A stretch of 43,078 nucleotides of DNA from Phocaeicola coprocola DSM 17136. GTDB taxonomy: Bacteria > Bacteroidota > Bacteroidia > Bacteroidales > Bacteroidaceae. Numbering within the stretch: position 1 is the stretch's first letter; each line of letters begins with the position of its first letter. The translations under genes were made by a program, and so were the position numbers. This document shows, piece by piece, positions 34,174-42,637 of this stretch. The stretch lies in the NCBI RefSeq assembly GCF_000154845.1, contig NZ_DS981473.1:1-43078 (forward strand). The letters are read 5' to 3'. The notes beneath the pieces are model-generated. The model did no database searches. It was not told the DNA's origin and saw only the letters and a program-made list of their open reading frames with translations.

Positions 34174-35198
34174 ACTTTATTCTTGTTATTATTTTCGTTA
34201 TATATTACTGTCATGACAGTCTGACCAACAGCTTGTAAAGTTGCTTTGTCAATATTATCCATGTTGTCGTTTATGGTGTGCCAGGTAGGATTAAAACCTT
34301 CTCCATTATTAGGATTGAAGTCAATGATATCTACGCATGGTATCTGTCTGAAACGATTTACATATACATGGTCATCGGTTACTTCTCCACCGTCATTTTT
34401 GATGAAATGTTTGGAGTATCCTAGGTTGTGGGCTATATCCCAAATCTTTTGCATTGGCTGGCTGGCTGTACGTTTGGAATATCCTTCGTAATAGAATGTC
34501 GCATTTTTCCCTCCTACCATGTCAAGCAATATACCGAAGCGTGCCTTATAGTCGGGAGTATGTGGAATGCGTCCCCAATATTGGGATCCCAGACACCATG
34601 TGTCTGCTTTATAAGGACCGTCATAGAAATCTGGAGTGCCGTAATCTTCCGAATCAAAAAATATGATATCGATTCCGATAGCTGGAGCCTGCTGTTGTAA
34701 GTGGCGTGCTATTTCCAGTAAAACACCAACGCCGCTGGCTCCATCGTTTGCTCCATCGATAGGAGTATGGTGATGTTTCTCTTCGCCAGCATCTGCATAC
34801 GGGCGAGTGTCCCAGTGTGCAAATAACAGAACACGCTTTTTAGTATCAGGATTATACGCTCCAATAATATTACGTGATTTCAATATTGTGCCGTTGTAGG
34901 CCATAAGGTCGGCGTATTGGCTGTAAACCTTAGCTCCGAAACTCTCCAATTGTTTAGCCAAATAATCACCACAGGCACGATGGGCTTCCGTGTTTGGAAC
35001 ACGGGGACCAAAATCTACTTGTTTTTTTACATAGATGTAGGCACTGTCAGCATTGAAGTCAGGAGCTTTGACTAAAGGCGTACTGTTGTTTTCGTTTTCT
35101 TGGCTATTCTTATTGTTACTGCTGCCACAAGCTGTAAGAAGGAGTATTCCTGCCAACAACAGATAAAACAAATTGAATATCTTTCGGAGTAATTGCAT
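34170..35198 (-). CDS. M28-family lipoprotein peptidase / glutaminyl cyclase-like
   Basis: 342-residue zinc enzyme anchored by a lipobox (LLLTAC-GSS) after a signal sequence. Zinc-site motifs: AHWDTRPYAD, GANDGASGVGVLLE (Asp), FFDSEDYG (Glu/Asp), GILLDMVGGK, and PTWHTINDNMDNIDK (His). The residue pattern and the DTRP/WHT combination resemble glutaminyl-peptide cyclotransferases as well as M28 aminopeptidases, so the reaction may be N-terminal pyroglutamate formation rather than peptide cleavage. Middle gene of a three-gene minus-strand operon (M20 peptidase, this gene, sufE). Confidence 0.88.
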   Translation of the reverse strand: MQLLRKIFNLFYLLLAGILLLTACGSSNNKNSQENENNSTPLVKAPDFNADSAYIYVKKQVDFGPRVPNTEAHRACGDYLAKQLESFGAKVYSQYADLMAYNGTILKSRNIIGAYNPDTKKRVLLFAHWDTRPYADAGEEKHHHTPIDGANDGASGVGVLLEIARHLQQQAPAIGIDIIFFDSEDYGTPDFYDGPYKADTWCLGSQYWGRIPHTPDYKARFGILLDMVGGKNATFYYEGYSKRTASQPMQKIWDIAHNLGYSKHFIKNDGGEVTDDHVYVNRFRQIPCVDIIDFNPNNGEGFNPTWHTINDNMDNIDKATLQAVGQTVMTVIYNENNNKNKV

Positions 35199-35222
35199 AG
35201 TTTTCTTTTTTAAATGAGTGGT

Positions 35223-36287
35223 TTATAATTTTAGTCCGTCCAATATTGAGATATAGTTGCCGATAGCTTCTTCTATTTCGGCTACCATGATATATTCATC
35301 AGCAGTGTGCGAACGTGAAGATTTGCCCGGACCTATTTTTACCGAAGGGAAAGGCATAAGCGCCTGATCGGAAAGTGTAGGAGATCCGAAAGGCGTCTTT
35401 CCAAGTTCAACAGCCCGTTGTACAAACGGATGATTAATGTCTATACGTGAGGAGTTGAGACGGAATGAACGTGCTTTTGCCTCGCAGCTGATATGAGAAG
35501 TGATTTCCTTGAACAGTTCCTCATTAGAATAGAATTCATTACTTCGGATATCAACAACGAAAGTACATATGTCTGGCACAACGTTATGTTGTGTACCTGC
35601 ATTAATCTGTGTAACACTCATTTTGACAGGTCCCAGTAAAGAAGATTCTTTCGGGAAGCGGAACGTGCGAAACCATTCTATATCGCTCAGTACTTTATAT
35701 ATTGCATTATCGCCTTCTTCGCGTGCTGCATGACCGGCTTTTCCACGTGCAGTAACATCAAGTACCATCAACCCCTTTTCTGCAATAGCAGGATTCATTT
35801 CTGTCGGTTCGCCAACGACTCCCAATGTAATAGGAGGTAATTGTGGTAAAACACTTTCTATTCCGTTTTTGCCGGAAACCTCTTCTTCGCATGAAGCAAG
35901 GAAGATGAGATTGTAATTTTGCTCAGTCGCACACAAGTACCGGTATGCTTGAAATAAAGATACCAGACTGGCGCCTGCATCGTTGCTTCCTAGGCCGTAG
36001 AGCTTACCGTTTTCCATTTTAGGAGTAAAAGGTTGTTTGCGCCAGCCGTTAACTGGTTTTACGGTATCTATATGCGAGTTAAGCAATATAGTTGGGCGTT
36101 GAGTATTGAACATCGGGCTGATACACCAGATATTATTTCCTGATCTGCCGGTCATGATACCGGTTTCTTCTATATAGTTTTGTAAAAAATCGGCAGCAGC
36201 TTCTTCTTCCCTGCTGATAGAAGGGATACCGATTAGAGCTTGAAGTAATGTTAATGCTTCAGATGTGTAGTAACCAATGTCTAACAT
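35223..36287 (-). CDS. M20-family deacetylase/peptidase (ArgE-like)
   Basis: 354-residue dinuclear zinc hydrolase related to acetylornithine/succinyl-diaminopimelate deacylases. Metal-site motifs: LLNSHIDTVKP (His, Asp), GLGSNDAGASLVSL (Asp bridge), ASCEEEVSGKNG (catalytic Glu-Glu), GVVGEPTEM, and C-terminal KIGPGKSSRSHTADEYI (His). The ATG at 36287 (MLDIGYYTSEALTLLQ) is chosen; an upstream TTG at 36314 lies on the -7 element. In Bacteroides, ArgE-like enzymes may act on N-succinyl rather than N-acetyl substrates; the sequence does not decide. No arg genes are adjacent. Confidence 0.88.
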   Translation of the reverse strand: MLDIGYYTSEALTLLQALIGIPSISREEEAAADFLQNYIEETGIMTGRSGNNIWCISPMFNTQRPTILLNSHIDTVKPVNGWRKQPFTPKMENGKLYGLGSNDAGASLVSLFQAYRYLCATEQNYNLIFLASCEEEVSGKNGIESVLPQLPPITLGVVGEPTEMNPAIAEKGLMVLDVTARGKAGHAAREEGDNAIYKVLSDIEWFRTFRFPKESSLLGPVKMSVTQINAGTQHNVVPDICTFVVDIRSNEFYSNEELFKEITSHISCEAKARSFRLNSSRIDINHPFVQRAVELGKTPFGSPTLSDQALMPFPSVKIGPGKSSRSHTADEYIMVAEIEEAIGNYISILDGLKL

Positions 36288-36311
36288 AAAAAAAGATTCT
36301 GTTTTGTGCAG

Positions 36312-36319
36312 CAAAGATA
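36312..36319 (-). promoter_or_regulatory. -7 element for the M20 operon
   Basis: Minus-strand TATCTTTG, 25 bp upstream of the start at 36287; no good -33. Confidence 0.5.
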
Positions 36320-36343
36320 CTTCATTTATTCCAAATTAAACTC

Positions 36344-36351
36344 TATCTTTG
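36344..36351 (+). promoter_or_regulatory. -7 element for the acyl-CoA synthetase gene
   Basis: TATCTTTG, 32 bp before the ATG, facing away from the M20 promoter so the two form a divergent pair. Confidence 0.55.
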
Positions 36352-36383
36352 CATTTAGCGATAATAAAATAACTAAATTTTAA

Positions 36384-38189
36384 ATGAGTAATTCTTATTT
36401 ATCTACTTTGATTTGCCGGCAGGCAAAAAAATATGGTGACCGTATAGCCTTAAAATATCGTGACTATGAAACTGAAAGCTGGATATCTGTTTCATGGAAT
36501 CAGTTTGCTGAAAAGGTAAATTGGGTTTCGAATGCTTTGATTGCATTGGGGGCAGAAGTTCAGGAAAATATCGGCGTTTTTTCTCAGAATATGCCGGAAT
36601 GCTTGTATACGGATTTTGGTGCGTTCGGAAGTCGGATTGTTACCATTCCATTATATGCTACGAGTTCGGAAGCACAGGTACACTATATATTGCAGGATGC
36701 TGGAATCCGTTTTTTATTTGTGGGAGAACAATACCAGTATGACGTAGCCTGTCGTGTGCAGAATTTATGTAAAACACTGAAACAGATTATTATATTCGAT
36801 CCGAAGGTAAAGCGCTCTGCTTCTGATACAAATTCTATATATTATTCGGATTTCCTGAAGTTAGGAATGGAGAGAAAGTTCCAGGCAGAAGTAGACAAAC
36901 GCACCTCTGAGTCGGGAAACGGAGATTTGGTCAATATCCTTTATACTTCTGGAACAACAGGAGAGTCGAAGGGAGTCATGTTGCATCATTCGTGTTATGA
37001 AGCTGCTTTTGCGGCACATGATGGTCGGTTGACGACCTTAGGAGAATCGGATGTCGTTATGAATTTTCTTCCTTTTACTCATATTTTCGAACGTGCTTGG
37101 AGTTATTATTGTATAAATAAGGGATGTTTACTTTGTATTAATCTACGTCCGCAGGATATACAGAAAACTATTAAGGAGATTCGTCCTACTGCAATGTGCA
37201 GTGTTCCTCGTTTTTGGGAGAAAGTATATGCAGGAGTTCAGGAAAAAATAAATGAGACAACAGGGTTGAAGAAGAGTTTAATGCTTGATGCCTTAAAGGT
37301 GGGAAAAGAGCATAATATAACTTATCTGATGAATGGTAAGACTCCTCCTCCATTGTTGCATATGAAATATAAGTTCTATGAAAAAACAATTTATAGCTTA
37401 CTGAAAAAGACAATTGGTATTGAGAATGGAAATTTCTTCCCGACTGCAGGAGCTGCCATTCCGCGTGCGGTGGAAGAATTCGTTCATTCAGTAGGCATAA
37501 ATATGATTGCAGGTTATGGACTTACAGAAACTACGGCTACAGTATCTTGTTGCTGGTTTGATAGTTTCCGTATTGGTTCTGTAGGTCGTGTCATGCCAAA
37601 TCTGGAAATAAAGATAGGGGAAAACAATGAGATTCTTCTTCGGGGCGAGACAATAACAAAAGGTTATTATCGGAAAGAAGCAATGACACGTCAAGTGTTG
37701 ACTGAAGATGGATGGTTTCATACAGGGGATGCCGGTTATATAGAAGACGGCTTCTTATTTTTGACAGAACGTATTAAAGATTTGTTTAAAACCTCTAACG
37801 GAAAGTATATTGCCCCCCAGGCCATCGAAACAAAATTGGTCGTAGATCGTTATATAGATCAGATATCTATTATAGCCGACCAGCGTAAATTTGTTTCGGC
37901 TTTGATTGTACCTGAATATGGGCAAGTAAAGAAGTATGCGGAAGAACATCATATAGCGTATACTGATATGAAAGATTTGTTGCAGAAGCAGGAAATACTG
38001 GATCTGTTCCGTTTGCGTATTGATACATTGCAACAGGAGTTCGCCCACTACGAGCAGATAAAACGTTTCACTCTGCTGCCAGAACCTTTCAGTATGGAAA
38101 AGGGTGAACTTACTAATACGCTGAAAATAAAGCGTCCGGTATTGATGAAAAATTATGCTAAGGAAATAGAAAAAATGTACGAAGAGTAA
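36384..38189 (+). CDS. Long-chain acyl-CoA synthetase (AMP-forming)
   Basis: 601-residue ATP-dependent fatty acid:CoA ligase of the FadD15-like type. AMP-binding motifs are clear: NILYTSGTTGESKGVMLHH (P-loop, about residue 187), MIAGYGLTETTATVSC (adenine site), GWFHTGDAGYIEDGFLFLTERIKDLFKTSNGKYIAP (hinge and C-terminal subdomain). The enzyme activates fatty acids for phospholipid or lipoprotein acylation. Membrane-peripheral. Stands alone with its own promoter. Confidence 0.93.
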   Translation: MSNSYLSTLICRQAKKYGDRIALKYRDYETESWISVSWNQFAEKVNWVSNALIALGAEVQENIGVFSQNMPECLYTDFGAFGSRIVTIPLYATSSEAQVHYILQDAGIRFLFVGEQYQYDVACRVQNLCKTLKQIIIFDPKVKRSASDTNSIYYSDFLKLGMERKFQAEVDKRTSESGNGDLVNILYTSGTTGESKGVMLHHSCYEAAFAAHDGRLTTLGESDVVMNFLPFTHIFERAWSYYCINKGCLLCINLRPQDIQKTIKEIRPTAMCSVPRFWEKVYAGVQEKINETTGLKKSLMLDALKVGKEHNITYLMNGKTPPPLLHMKYKFYEKTIYSLLKKTIGIENGNFFPTAGAAIPRAVEEFVHSVGINMIAGYGLTETTATVSCCWFDSFRIGSVGRVMPNLEIKIGENNEILLRGETITKGYYRKEAMTRQVLTEDGWFHTGDAGYIEDGFLFLTERIKDLFKTSNGKYIAPQAIETKLVVDRYIDQISIIADQRKFVSALIVPEYGQVKKYAEEHHIAYTDMKDLLQKQEILDLFRLRIDTLQQEFAHYEQIKRFTLLPEPFSMEKGELTNTLKIKRPVLMKNYAKEIEKMYEE

Positions 38190-38274
38190 AGGATGTAAGG
38201 CTGCAATAAAACCGGTTTGTTTTTAGGGCTGCCAAAATCTTTATCTTCTGTTTTTACTTAACAGACGAAATATG

Positions 38275-38282
38275 TAATTTTG
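38275..38282 (+). promoter_or_regulatory. -7 element for prfB
   Basis: TAATTTTG 30 bp before the ATG, with a T-rich -33 region (TTTT at 38252-38255). Confidence 0.5.
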
Positions 38283-38311
38283 CAATTCGAATAAAAGACA
38301 AGAGATTCAAT

Positions 38312-39427
38312 ATGATAACAATAGAACAGCTAAAAGATGTAAAGACACGTACTGAAGCCCTTTATCGTTATTTGGATATAGAAAATAAAAAGGTACAGGT
38401 AGAAGAAGAACAACTTCGTACGCAAGCTCCAGGATTTTGGGATGATGCTAAGAAAGCAGAAGCACAGATGAAAAAGGTGAAGAGCTTGCAGGGATGGATT
38501 GAAGGCTATAATGCAGTAAAGACATTGACAGATGAACTGGAACTGGCTTTCGATTTTTATAAAGATGAATTAGTGACTGAAGAGGAAGTTGATGAGGCTT
38601 ATGCTAAATCTTTACAGGCTCTTGAAGAATTGGAATTGAAAAATATGCTTCGTTCTGAGGCCGATCAGATGGATTGTGTATTGAAAATCAATTCAGGAGC
38701 TGGCGGTACAGAAAGTCAGGACTGGTCGTCTATGCTGATGCGTATGTATATGCGTTGGGCTGAAAGTAACGGCTACAAGCTTTCGGTAGCAAACTTACAG
38801 GAAGGTGATGAAGCTGGAATTAAGACTGTTACCATGAATATAGAAGGTGCATATGCTTATGGCTATCTGAAAGGAGAGAATGGTGTGCATCGTTTGGTTC
38901 GTGTTTCACCTTATAATGCTCAGGGTAAGCGAATGACTTCTTTTGCATCGGTATTTGTTACTCCATTGGTAGATGACTCCATTGAAGTAGTTGTAGAACC
39001 TGCTCGTTTGTCATGGGATACTTTCCGAAGTGGAGGTGCCGGTGGACAGAACGTCAATAAGGTAGAATCAGGAGTACGTTTGCGTTATCAGTATAAAGAT
39101 CCTTATACTGGTGAGGAAGAAGAAATTTTGATTGAAAATACCGAAACTCGCGACCAGCCTAAGAATAAAGAAAATGCAATGCGTCAGTTGCGTTCTATTT
39201 TGTACGATAAAGAATTGCAGCATCGTATGGAAGAACAGGCAAAGGTTGAGGCCGGAAAGAAAAAGATCGAATGGGGATCACAGATTCGCAGTTATGTATT
39301 TGACGACCGTCGTGTAAAAGATCATCGTACTAATTACCAGACATCCGATGTGAATGGAGTCATGGATGGTAAAATTGATGGTTTCATCAAGGCATATCTG
39401 ATGGAATTCTCCGATAGCGAGGCATAA
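38312..39427 (+). CDS. prfB: Peptide chain release factor 2
   Basis: 371-residue translation terminator for UGA/UAA codons. The catalytic GGQ is in FRSGGAGGQNVNKVES. The stop-codon recognition tripeptide, SPF in E. coli, reads SPY here (VRVSPYNAQGKRMTSFASVFV). The full-length frame is continuous: there is no in-frame TGA or CTTTGA site near codon 25, so the well-known +1 autoregulatory frameshift is absent. Normal length and N-terminus (MITIEQLKDVKTRTEAL). Monocistronic or followed by the small membrane protein gene. Confidence 0.96.
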   Translation: MITIEQLKDVKTRTEALYRYLDIENKKVQVEEEQLRTQAPGFWDDAKKAEAQMKKVKSLQGWIEGYNAVKTLTDELELAFDFYKDELVTEEEVDEAYAKSLQALEELELKNMLRSEADQMDCVLKINSGAGGTESQDWSSMLMRMYMRWAESNGYKLSVANLQEGDEAGIKTVTMNIEGAYAYGYLKGENGVHRLVRVSPYNAQGKRMTSFASVFVTPLVDDSIEVVVEPARLSWDTFRSGGAGGQNVNKVESGVRLRYQYKDPYTGEEEEILIENTETRDQPKNKENAMRQLRSILYDKELQHRMEEQAKVEAGKKKIEWGSQIRSYVFDDRRVKDHRTNYQTSDVNGVMDGKIDGFIKAYLMEFSDSEA

Positions 39428-39497
39428 GAAGAATAGATTCTTTTTGATATAATATGTCGCACATTCAAATTTAAAGTTTAATCTAAATATACTAGCT

Positions 39498-39635
39498 ATG
39501 GGAAATAAAAAACATAACAAGAAGCAAGATTACAGCAAGCGTGAAGAAGAAAAAGCAAATCGTTTGATAAAGTATTTGTGTGTAGCTTTAATTATTTTGG
39601 CTGTCTTGATTATGACCCTTTATTCATTGTCTTAA
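39498..39635 (+). CDS. 45-residue small membrane protein
   Basis: Short gene with a lysine-rich cytoplasmic head (MGNKKHNKKQDYSKREEEKANRL) followed by one membrane helix (LCVALIILAVLIMTLYSL) at the C-terminus, the pattern of a tail-anchored small protein. It lies 70 bp after prfB and 15 bp before the CYTH gene, which suggests co-transcription with the latter. I do not recognise a named family. Confidence 0.7.
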   Translation: MGNKKHNKKQDYSKREEEKANRLIKYLCVALIILAVLIMTLYSLS

Positions 39636-39650
39636 AAAACGATAACCACG

Positions 39651-40127
39651 ATGGCACAGGAAATAGAACGTAAGTTTTTGGTGAAGGATGATTCCTATCG
39701 TCAGCTGGCTGACAGTAAAAGCCGGATAAAGCAAGGTTATATTTGTAGTGCTCGTGGGAGAACTGTGAGAGTACGTATCCGCGATAAGGAAGGTTTTCTT
39801 ACAATAAAAGGGCCCTCGGATGAGTCGGGGTTAAGTCGCTATGAGTGGGAACGTCAGATTCCGCTTCACGAAGTAGAAGAATTGATGAAACTTTGCGAGC
39901 CTGGACTTATCGATAAGACACGTTATTTGGTAAACTTTGATAATCATACTTTCGAGGTAGATGAGTTTTATGGCGAAAATGATGGACTCGTTGTTGCCGA
40001 AGTAGAACTCTCTACCGCGGAAGAAACATTTTCATCTCCTGCTTTTCTTGGAGAAGAAGTGACAGGGCAGGTGAGATATTACAATTCTTTTCTGATGAAA
40101 GAACCATACTCTACATGGAAAAAATAA
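39651..40127 (+). CDS. CYTH domain (triphosphate tunnel) protein
   Basis: 158-residue member of the CYTH/TTM superfamily. The defining ExExK motif is at the N-terminus (QEIERKFLV), and the tunnel strands carry alternating charged residues (RTVRVRIRDKEGFLTIKG, SRYEWERQIP, TFEVDEFYGENDGLVVAEVEL). Such proteins hydrolyse inorganic triphosphate or related triphosphates using a divalent metal; the exact bacterial substrate is open. Cytoplasmic. No CHAD domain is fused. Confidence 0.93.
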   Translation: MAQEIERKFLVKDDSYRQLADSKSRIKQGYICSARGRTVRVRIRDKEGFLTIKGPSDESGLSRYEWERQIPLHEVEELMKLCEPGLIDKTRYLVNFDNHTFEVDEFYGENDGLVVAEVELSTAEETFSSPAFLGEEVTGQVRYYNSFLMKEPYSTWKK

Positions 40128-40314
40128 CAGTTTATTTTTTCTGAAACCTTCAAAAACCACCTGTAAACTGTTACAGAAGGGGGTAAAAACTGTTATATGA
40201 TAGATATTCCCCTGTGTATAATCTGATTTTATGAAATTGGTTGTCCGTTTATGAGCTAATATTGCAGTACCAAACGAAACAAGAATATTAATCTCAAACA
40301 CCAATTATAAAATT

Positions 40315-40818
40315 ATGAGAACTGCTAATTTTGCTCAGGATCTGTTGAGCGTTCAGACAGAATTATTGAATTTTGCTTATAAGTTGACAGCAGATCGCGA
40401 AGAAGCAAATGACCTCCTTCAGGAAACTTCATTGAAGGCTTTAGACAATGAAGATAAATATACAGCTGAAACAAATTTCAAGGGATGGATCTATACCATC
40501 ATGCGTAATATCTTTATTAATAATTATCGTAAGGCTTTACGCGATCAGACTTATGTAGACCAGACCGATAATCAATTTTATTTGAATCAGAATATAGACA
40601 TTGAAGGTGATTCAACTGAAGGTTCTTATGATTTGAAGGAAATGCGTCGCATAGTTAATGCTTTGCCTAAGGAATATCGCATTCCATTTTCTATGTACGT
40701 ATCAGGGTTCAAGTATCGTGAGATAGCAGATAAGCTGGGGCTTCCACTTGGTACTGTAAAGAGCCGTATTTATTTTACCCGGCAAAAGTTGCAGGAAGAA
40801 CTGAAGGACTTCCGTTGA
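40315..40818 (+). CDS. ECF-type RNA polymerase sigma factor
   Basis: 167-residue sigma-70 family group 4 factor. Region 2 is DREEANDLLQETSLKALDNEDKY followed by NFKGWIYTIMRNIFINNYRK; region 4 is the helix-turn-helix EMRRIVNALPKEYRIPFSMYVSGFKYREIADKLGLPLGTVKSRIYFTRQKL. No anti-sigma gene lies next to it, so its control must be elsewhere. A leader of 187 bp (40128-40314) contains two ACTGTTA copies (40183 and 40191 region) but no clear -33/-7 pair. It ends before a terminator at 40871. Confidence 0.93.
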   Translation: MRTANFAQDLLSVQTELLNFAYKLTADREEANDLLQETSLKALDNEDKYTAETNFKGWIYTIMRNIFINNYRKALRDQTYVDQTDNQFYLNQNIDIEGDSTEGSYDLKEMRRIVNALPKEYRIPFSMYVSGFKYREIADKLGLPLGTVKSRIYFTRQKLQEELKDFR

Positions 40819-40870
40819 AATTGTGAAAAAACTCTCTATCTTTAAAAATAATTAATAACGTTTTTCATTG

Positions 40871-40908
40871 ACTCCGGGGGCTGTGAAGTTCCCGGAGTTT
40901 CTCATTTT
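40871..40908 (+). terminator. Intrinsic terminator after the sigma factor gene
   Basis: Stem ACTCCGGG (40871-40878) / CCCGGAGT (40891-40898), then a T-rich tract; it touches the 3' end of the convergent VanZ-like gene. Confidence 0.75.
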
Positions 40909-41341
40909 TGCAGGAATCTCTTTATTATAGGGCGGAGTATATAATAGCTGACTGGCAATGCTAATCCTACTCCCAGGCTATTGGCTAGAAAATCTAGCCA
41001 GTCACCACTTCGGTTGTCTGTGCATGCAGCTTGTAACAGTTCAATACATCCACTCATGAAGATTGGCAATATAATACCTCCTGTGATTAGTTTTTTCCAT
41101 ACGATGAACTTATGCAGTCTTAGGTATTCGAACCAAATGACCATGGTCAGGCCTCCATACATACAAATATGCACTATTTTATCAATAAACGGAACGTTGT
41201 TTAATTCTGTTTGAGGAGGAGTAAAGAAAGATAAATAACAGATTACGGTGATTGTTATTATTGATAGAGGATCATTAGTGTCCACTAAAAAATCATAGAA
41301 GTTCTTTGAAATTATTGAAATTCAATTTGTTATAGGAGATT

Positions 41342-41371
41342 TTTGGGAGAACGGATTTGAATTTACTTTTG
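41342..41371 (+). promoter_or_regulatory. Promoter of the IS4 transposase
   Basis: TTTG (41342-41345), 18-bp spacer, TACTTTTG (41364-41371), 19 bp before the ATG. Confidence 0.6.
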
Positions 41372-41390
41372 TGGTAATTTTCAGACCGTT

Positions 41391-42554
41391 ATGCATAAAG
41401 ACCCATATATTTTTGCCCAATTAGTTAAGTTCCTTGACCGAAGTAAATTCAATCGTATCGTTACAAAGTATGAAGGCGATAAGTATATCAAGAGCTATAC
41501 CTGTTGGAATCAGCTGCTTACGATGATGTTCGGTCAGCTATCCAATCGAGATAGTCTTAGAGATTTGATTGTGGCTATGGAAGCTCATGCTGGAAAACTT
41601 TACCATCTCGGAATCGGGAAGTCTGTAACTCGGAGCAATCTTAGTAAGGCTAATGAGCAACGTAACTACCGCATCTTCGAAGAGTACGCAACATTCATGA
41701 TTGCCGAGGCCCGCAAGCGTAGAATCAATAAAATATTCGAACTTGACGGTCATGTTTATGCATTTGACTCTACAACGATTGATCTGTGCCTGTCAGTGTT
41801 TGAATGGGCTAAATTTCGCAAACATAAAGGCGGAATAAAGTTGCATACGCTCTACGATATTGAAGCGGAAGTACCTGCATTTGTGCATATTACACCTGCC
41901 AATATTCACGATTCAAAGGCTATGCCTGAGATTCCATATGAATCAGGAGCGCATTATATATTCGACCGAGGGTATAACGATTTCAGCAACCTTAATACAA
42001 TAAATCGTATAGGTGCTTTCTTCCTTGTACGAGCCAAAACAAATGTACGGATCAAGCCTAAAACCTGGAAACGAAGATTGCCAGAAGGTGTAGTATCGGA
42101 TGTAATCGGATGCTTTACGGTTTATAAAAGTTCTAAGGATTACCCTGAGGAACTTAGAAAACTCATCATTGAAAATCCTGAAGACGGTACACGATACATC
42201 TTCCTGACAAATAATCTTGACGCATCTGCAGAGTTTATATCATCGCTTTATAGAAACAGATGGAGTGTTGAACTGTTCTTCAAATGGATAAAACACCACC
42301 TCAGGATTAAGAAGTTCTGGGGAACATCGGAAAACGCTGTACGCATGCAAATCTATTGTGCGATAATCACTTACTGCTTAGTAGCAATAGTCCAACACGA
42401 TATGAAATTAGAACGTAGCGTCTATGAAATTCTCCAAATACTCGGAATCTCTCTGACCGACAAAACACATCTCAGTGACTTGTTTGACAAATCGAATTTC
42501 AAAAATGTCAAAGACCGATATGATTCAAGTGAACCGAATTTATTTAATTTTTAA
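41391..42554 (+). CDS. IS4-family transposase (DUF4372 N-terminus)
   Basis: 387-residue DDE transposase. The N-terminal helical domain (AQLVKFLDRSKFNRIVTKYEGDKYIKSYTCWNQLLTMMFGQLSNRDSLRDL) is of the DUF4372 type. Catalytic residues: first Asp in VYAFDSTTIDLCLS, second Asp in HYIFDRGYNDFSNL, and the IS4 signature YRNRWSVELFFKWIK, which fits Y-x2-R-x3-E-x6-K exactly. Intact and full length. Confidence 0.94.
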   Translation: MHKDPYIFAQLVKFLDRSKFNRIVTKYEGDKYIKSYTCWNQLLTMMFGQLSNRDSLRDLIVAMEAHAGKLYHLGIGKSVTRSNLSKANEQRNYRIFEEYATFMIAEARKRRINKIFELDGHVYAFDSTTIDLCLSVFEWAKFRKHKGGIKLHTLYDIEAEVPAFVHITPANIHDSKAMPEIPYESGAHYIFDRGYNDFSNLNTINRIGAFFLVRAKTNVRIKPKTWKRRLPEGVVSDVIGCFTVYKSSKDYPEELRKLIIENPEDGTRYIFLTNNLDASAEFISSLYRNRWSVELFFKWIKHHLRIKKFWGTSENAVRMQIYCAIITYCLVAIVQHDMKLERSVYEILQILGISLTDKTHLSDLFDKSNFKNVKDRYDSSEPNLFNF

Positions 42555-42637
42555 CCTTGTCCATTTTTAGTGGACAGTAGTGATAGAGGATAAGTCCTTA
42601 TGTAATACATTAATAGTTCGTTAAAAATTCGCCAAGC

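Larger units (their letters stand above)
41273..42580 (+). mobile_element. IS4-family insertion sequence, 1308 bp
   Basis: Flanked by an 11-bp direct duplication TGATAGAGGAT (41262-41272 and 42581-42591), a length usual for IS4. The ends carry an inverted repeat around TGTCCACTAAAAA (left, 41279-41291) and its complement TTTTTAGTGGACA (right, 42563-42575), with a few bases of imperfect match outside. Carries one intact transposase gene. Frame restoration of the VanZ-like gene supports the boundaries. Confidence 0.88.
40902..42610 (-). pseudogene. VanZ-like membrane protein, interrupted at its 5' end by an IS4 element
   Basis: Small membrane protein of the VanZ-like family: four helices (SIITITVICYLSFF, DKIVHICMYGGLTMVIWFEY, KLITGGIILPIFMSGCIELLQ, WLDFLANSLGVGLALPVSYYI) with the typical KIVHICMY...GGL and ELLQ...R..DW.DFLAN.LG features. 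Removing the IS (41273-42580) and one 11-bp duplication restores the ATG at 42610 and the N-terminus MYYIRTYPLSIITITV, giving exactly 130 codons. With the IS in place the frame can still open from a GTG at 41285 inside the IS end, giving a 127-residue version MDTNDPLSII..., if a transcript exists. Function of VanZ-like proteins outside glycopeptide resistance is unclear. Confidence 0.82.

Noticed and set aside
38312..38420. Programmed +1 frameshift in prfB
   Set aside because: There is no internal TGA or CTTTGA near codon 25; the reading frame is continuous.
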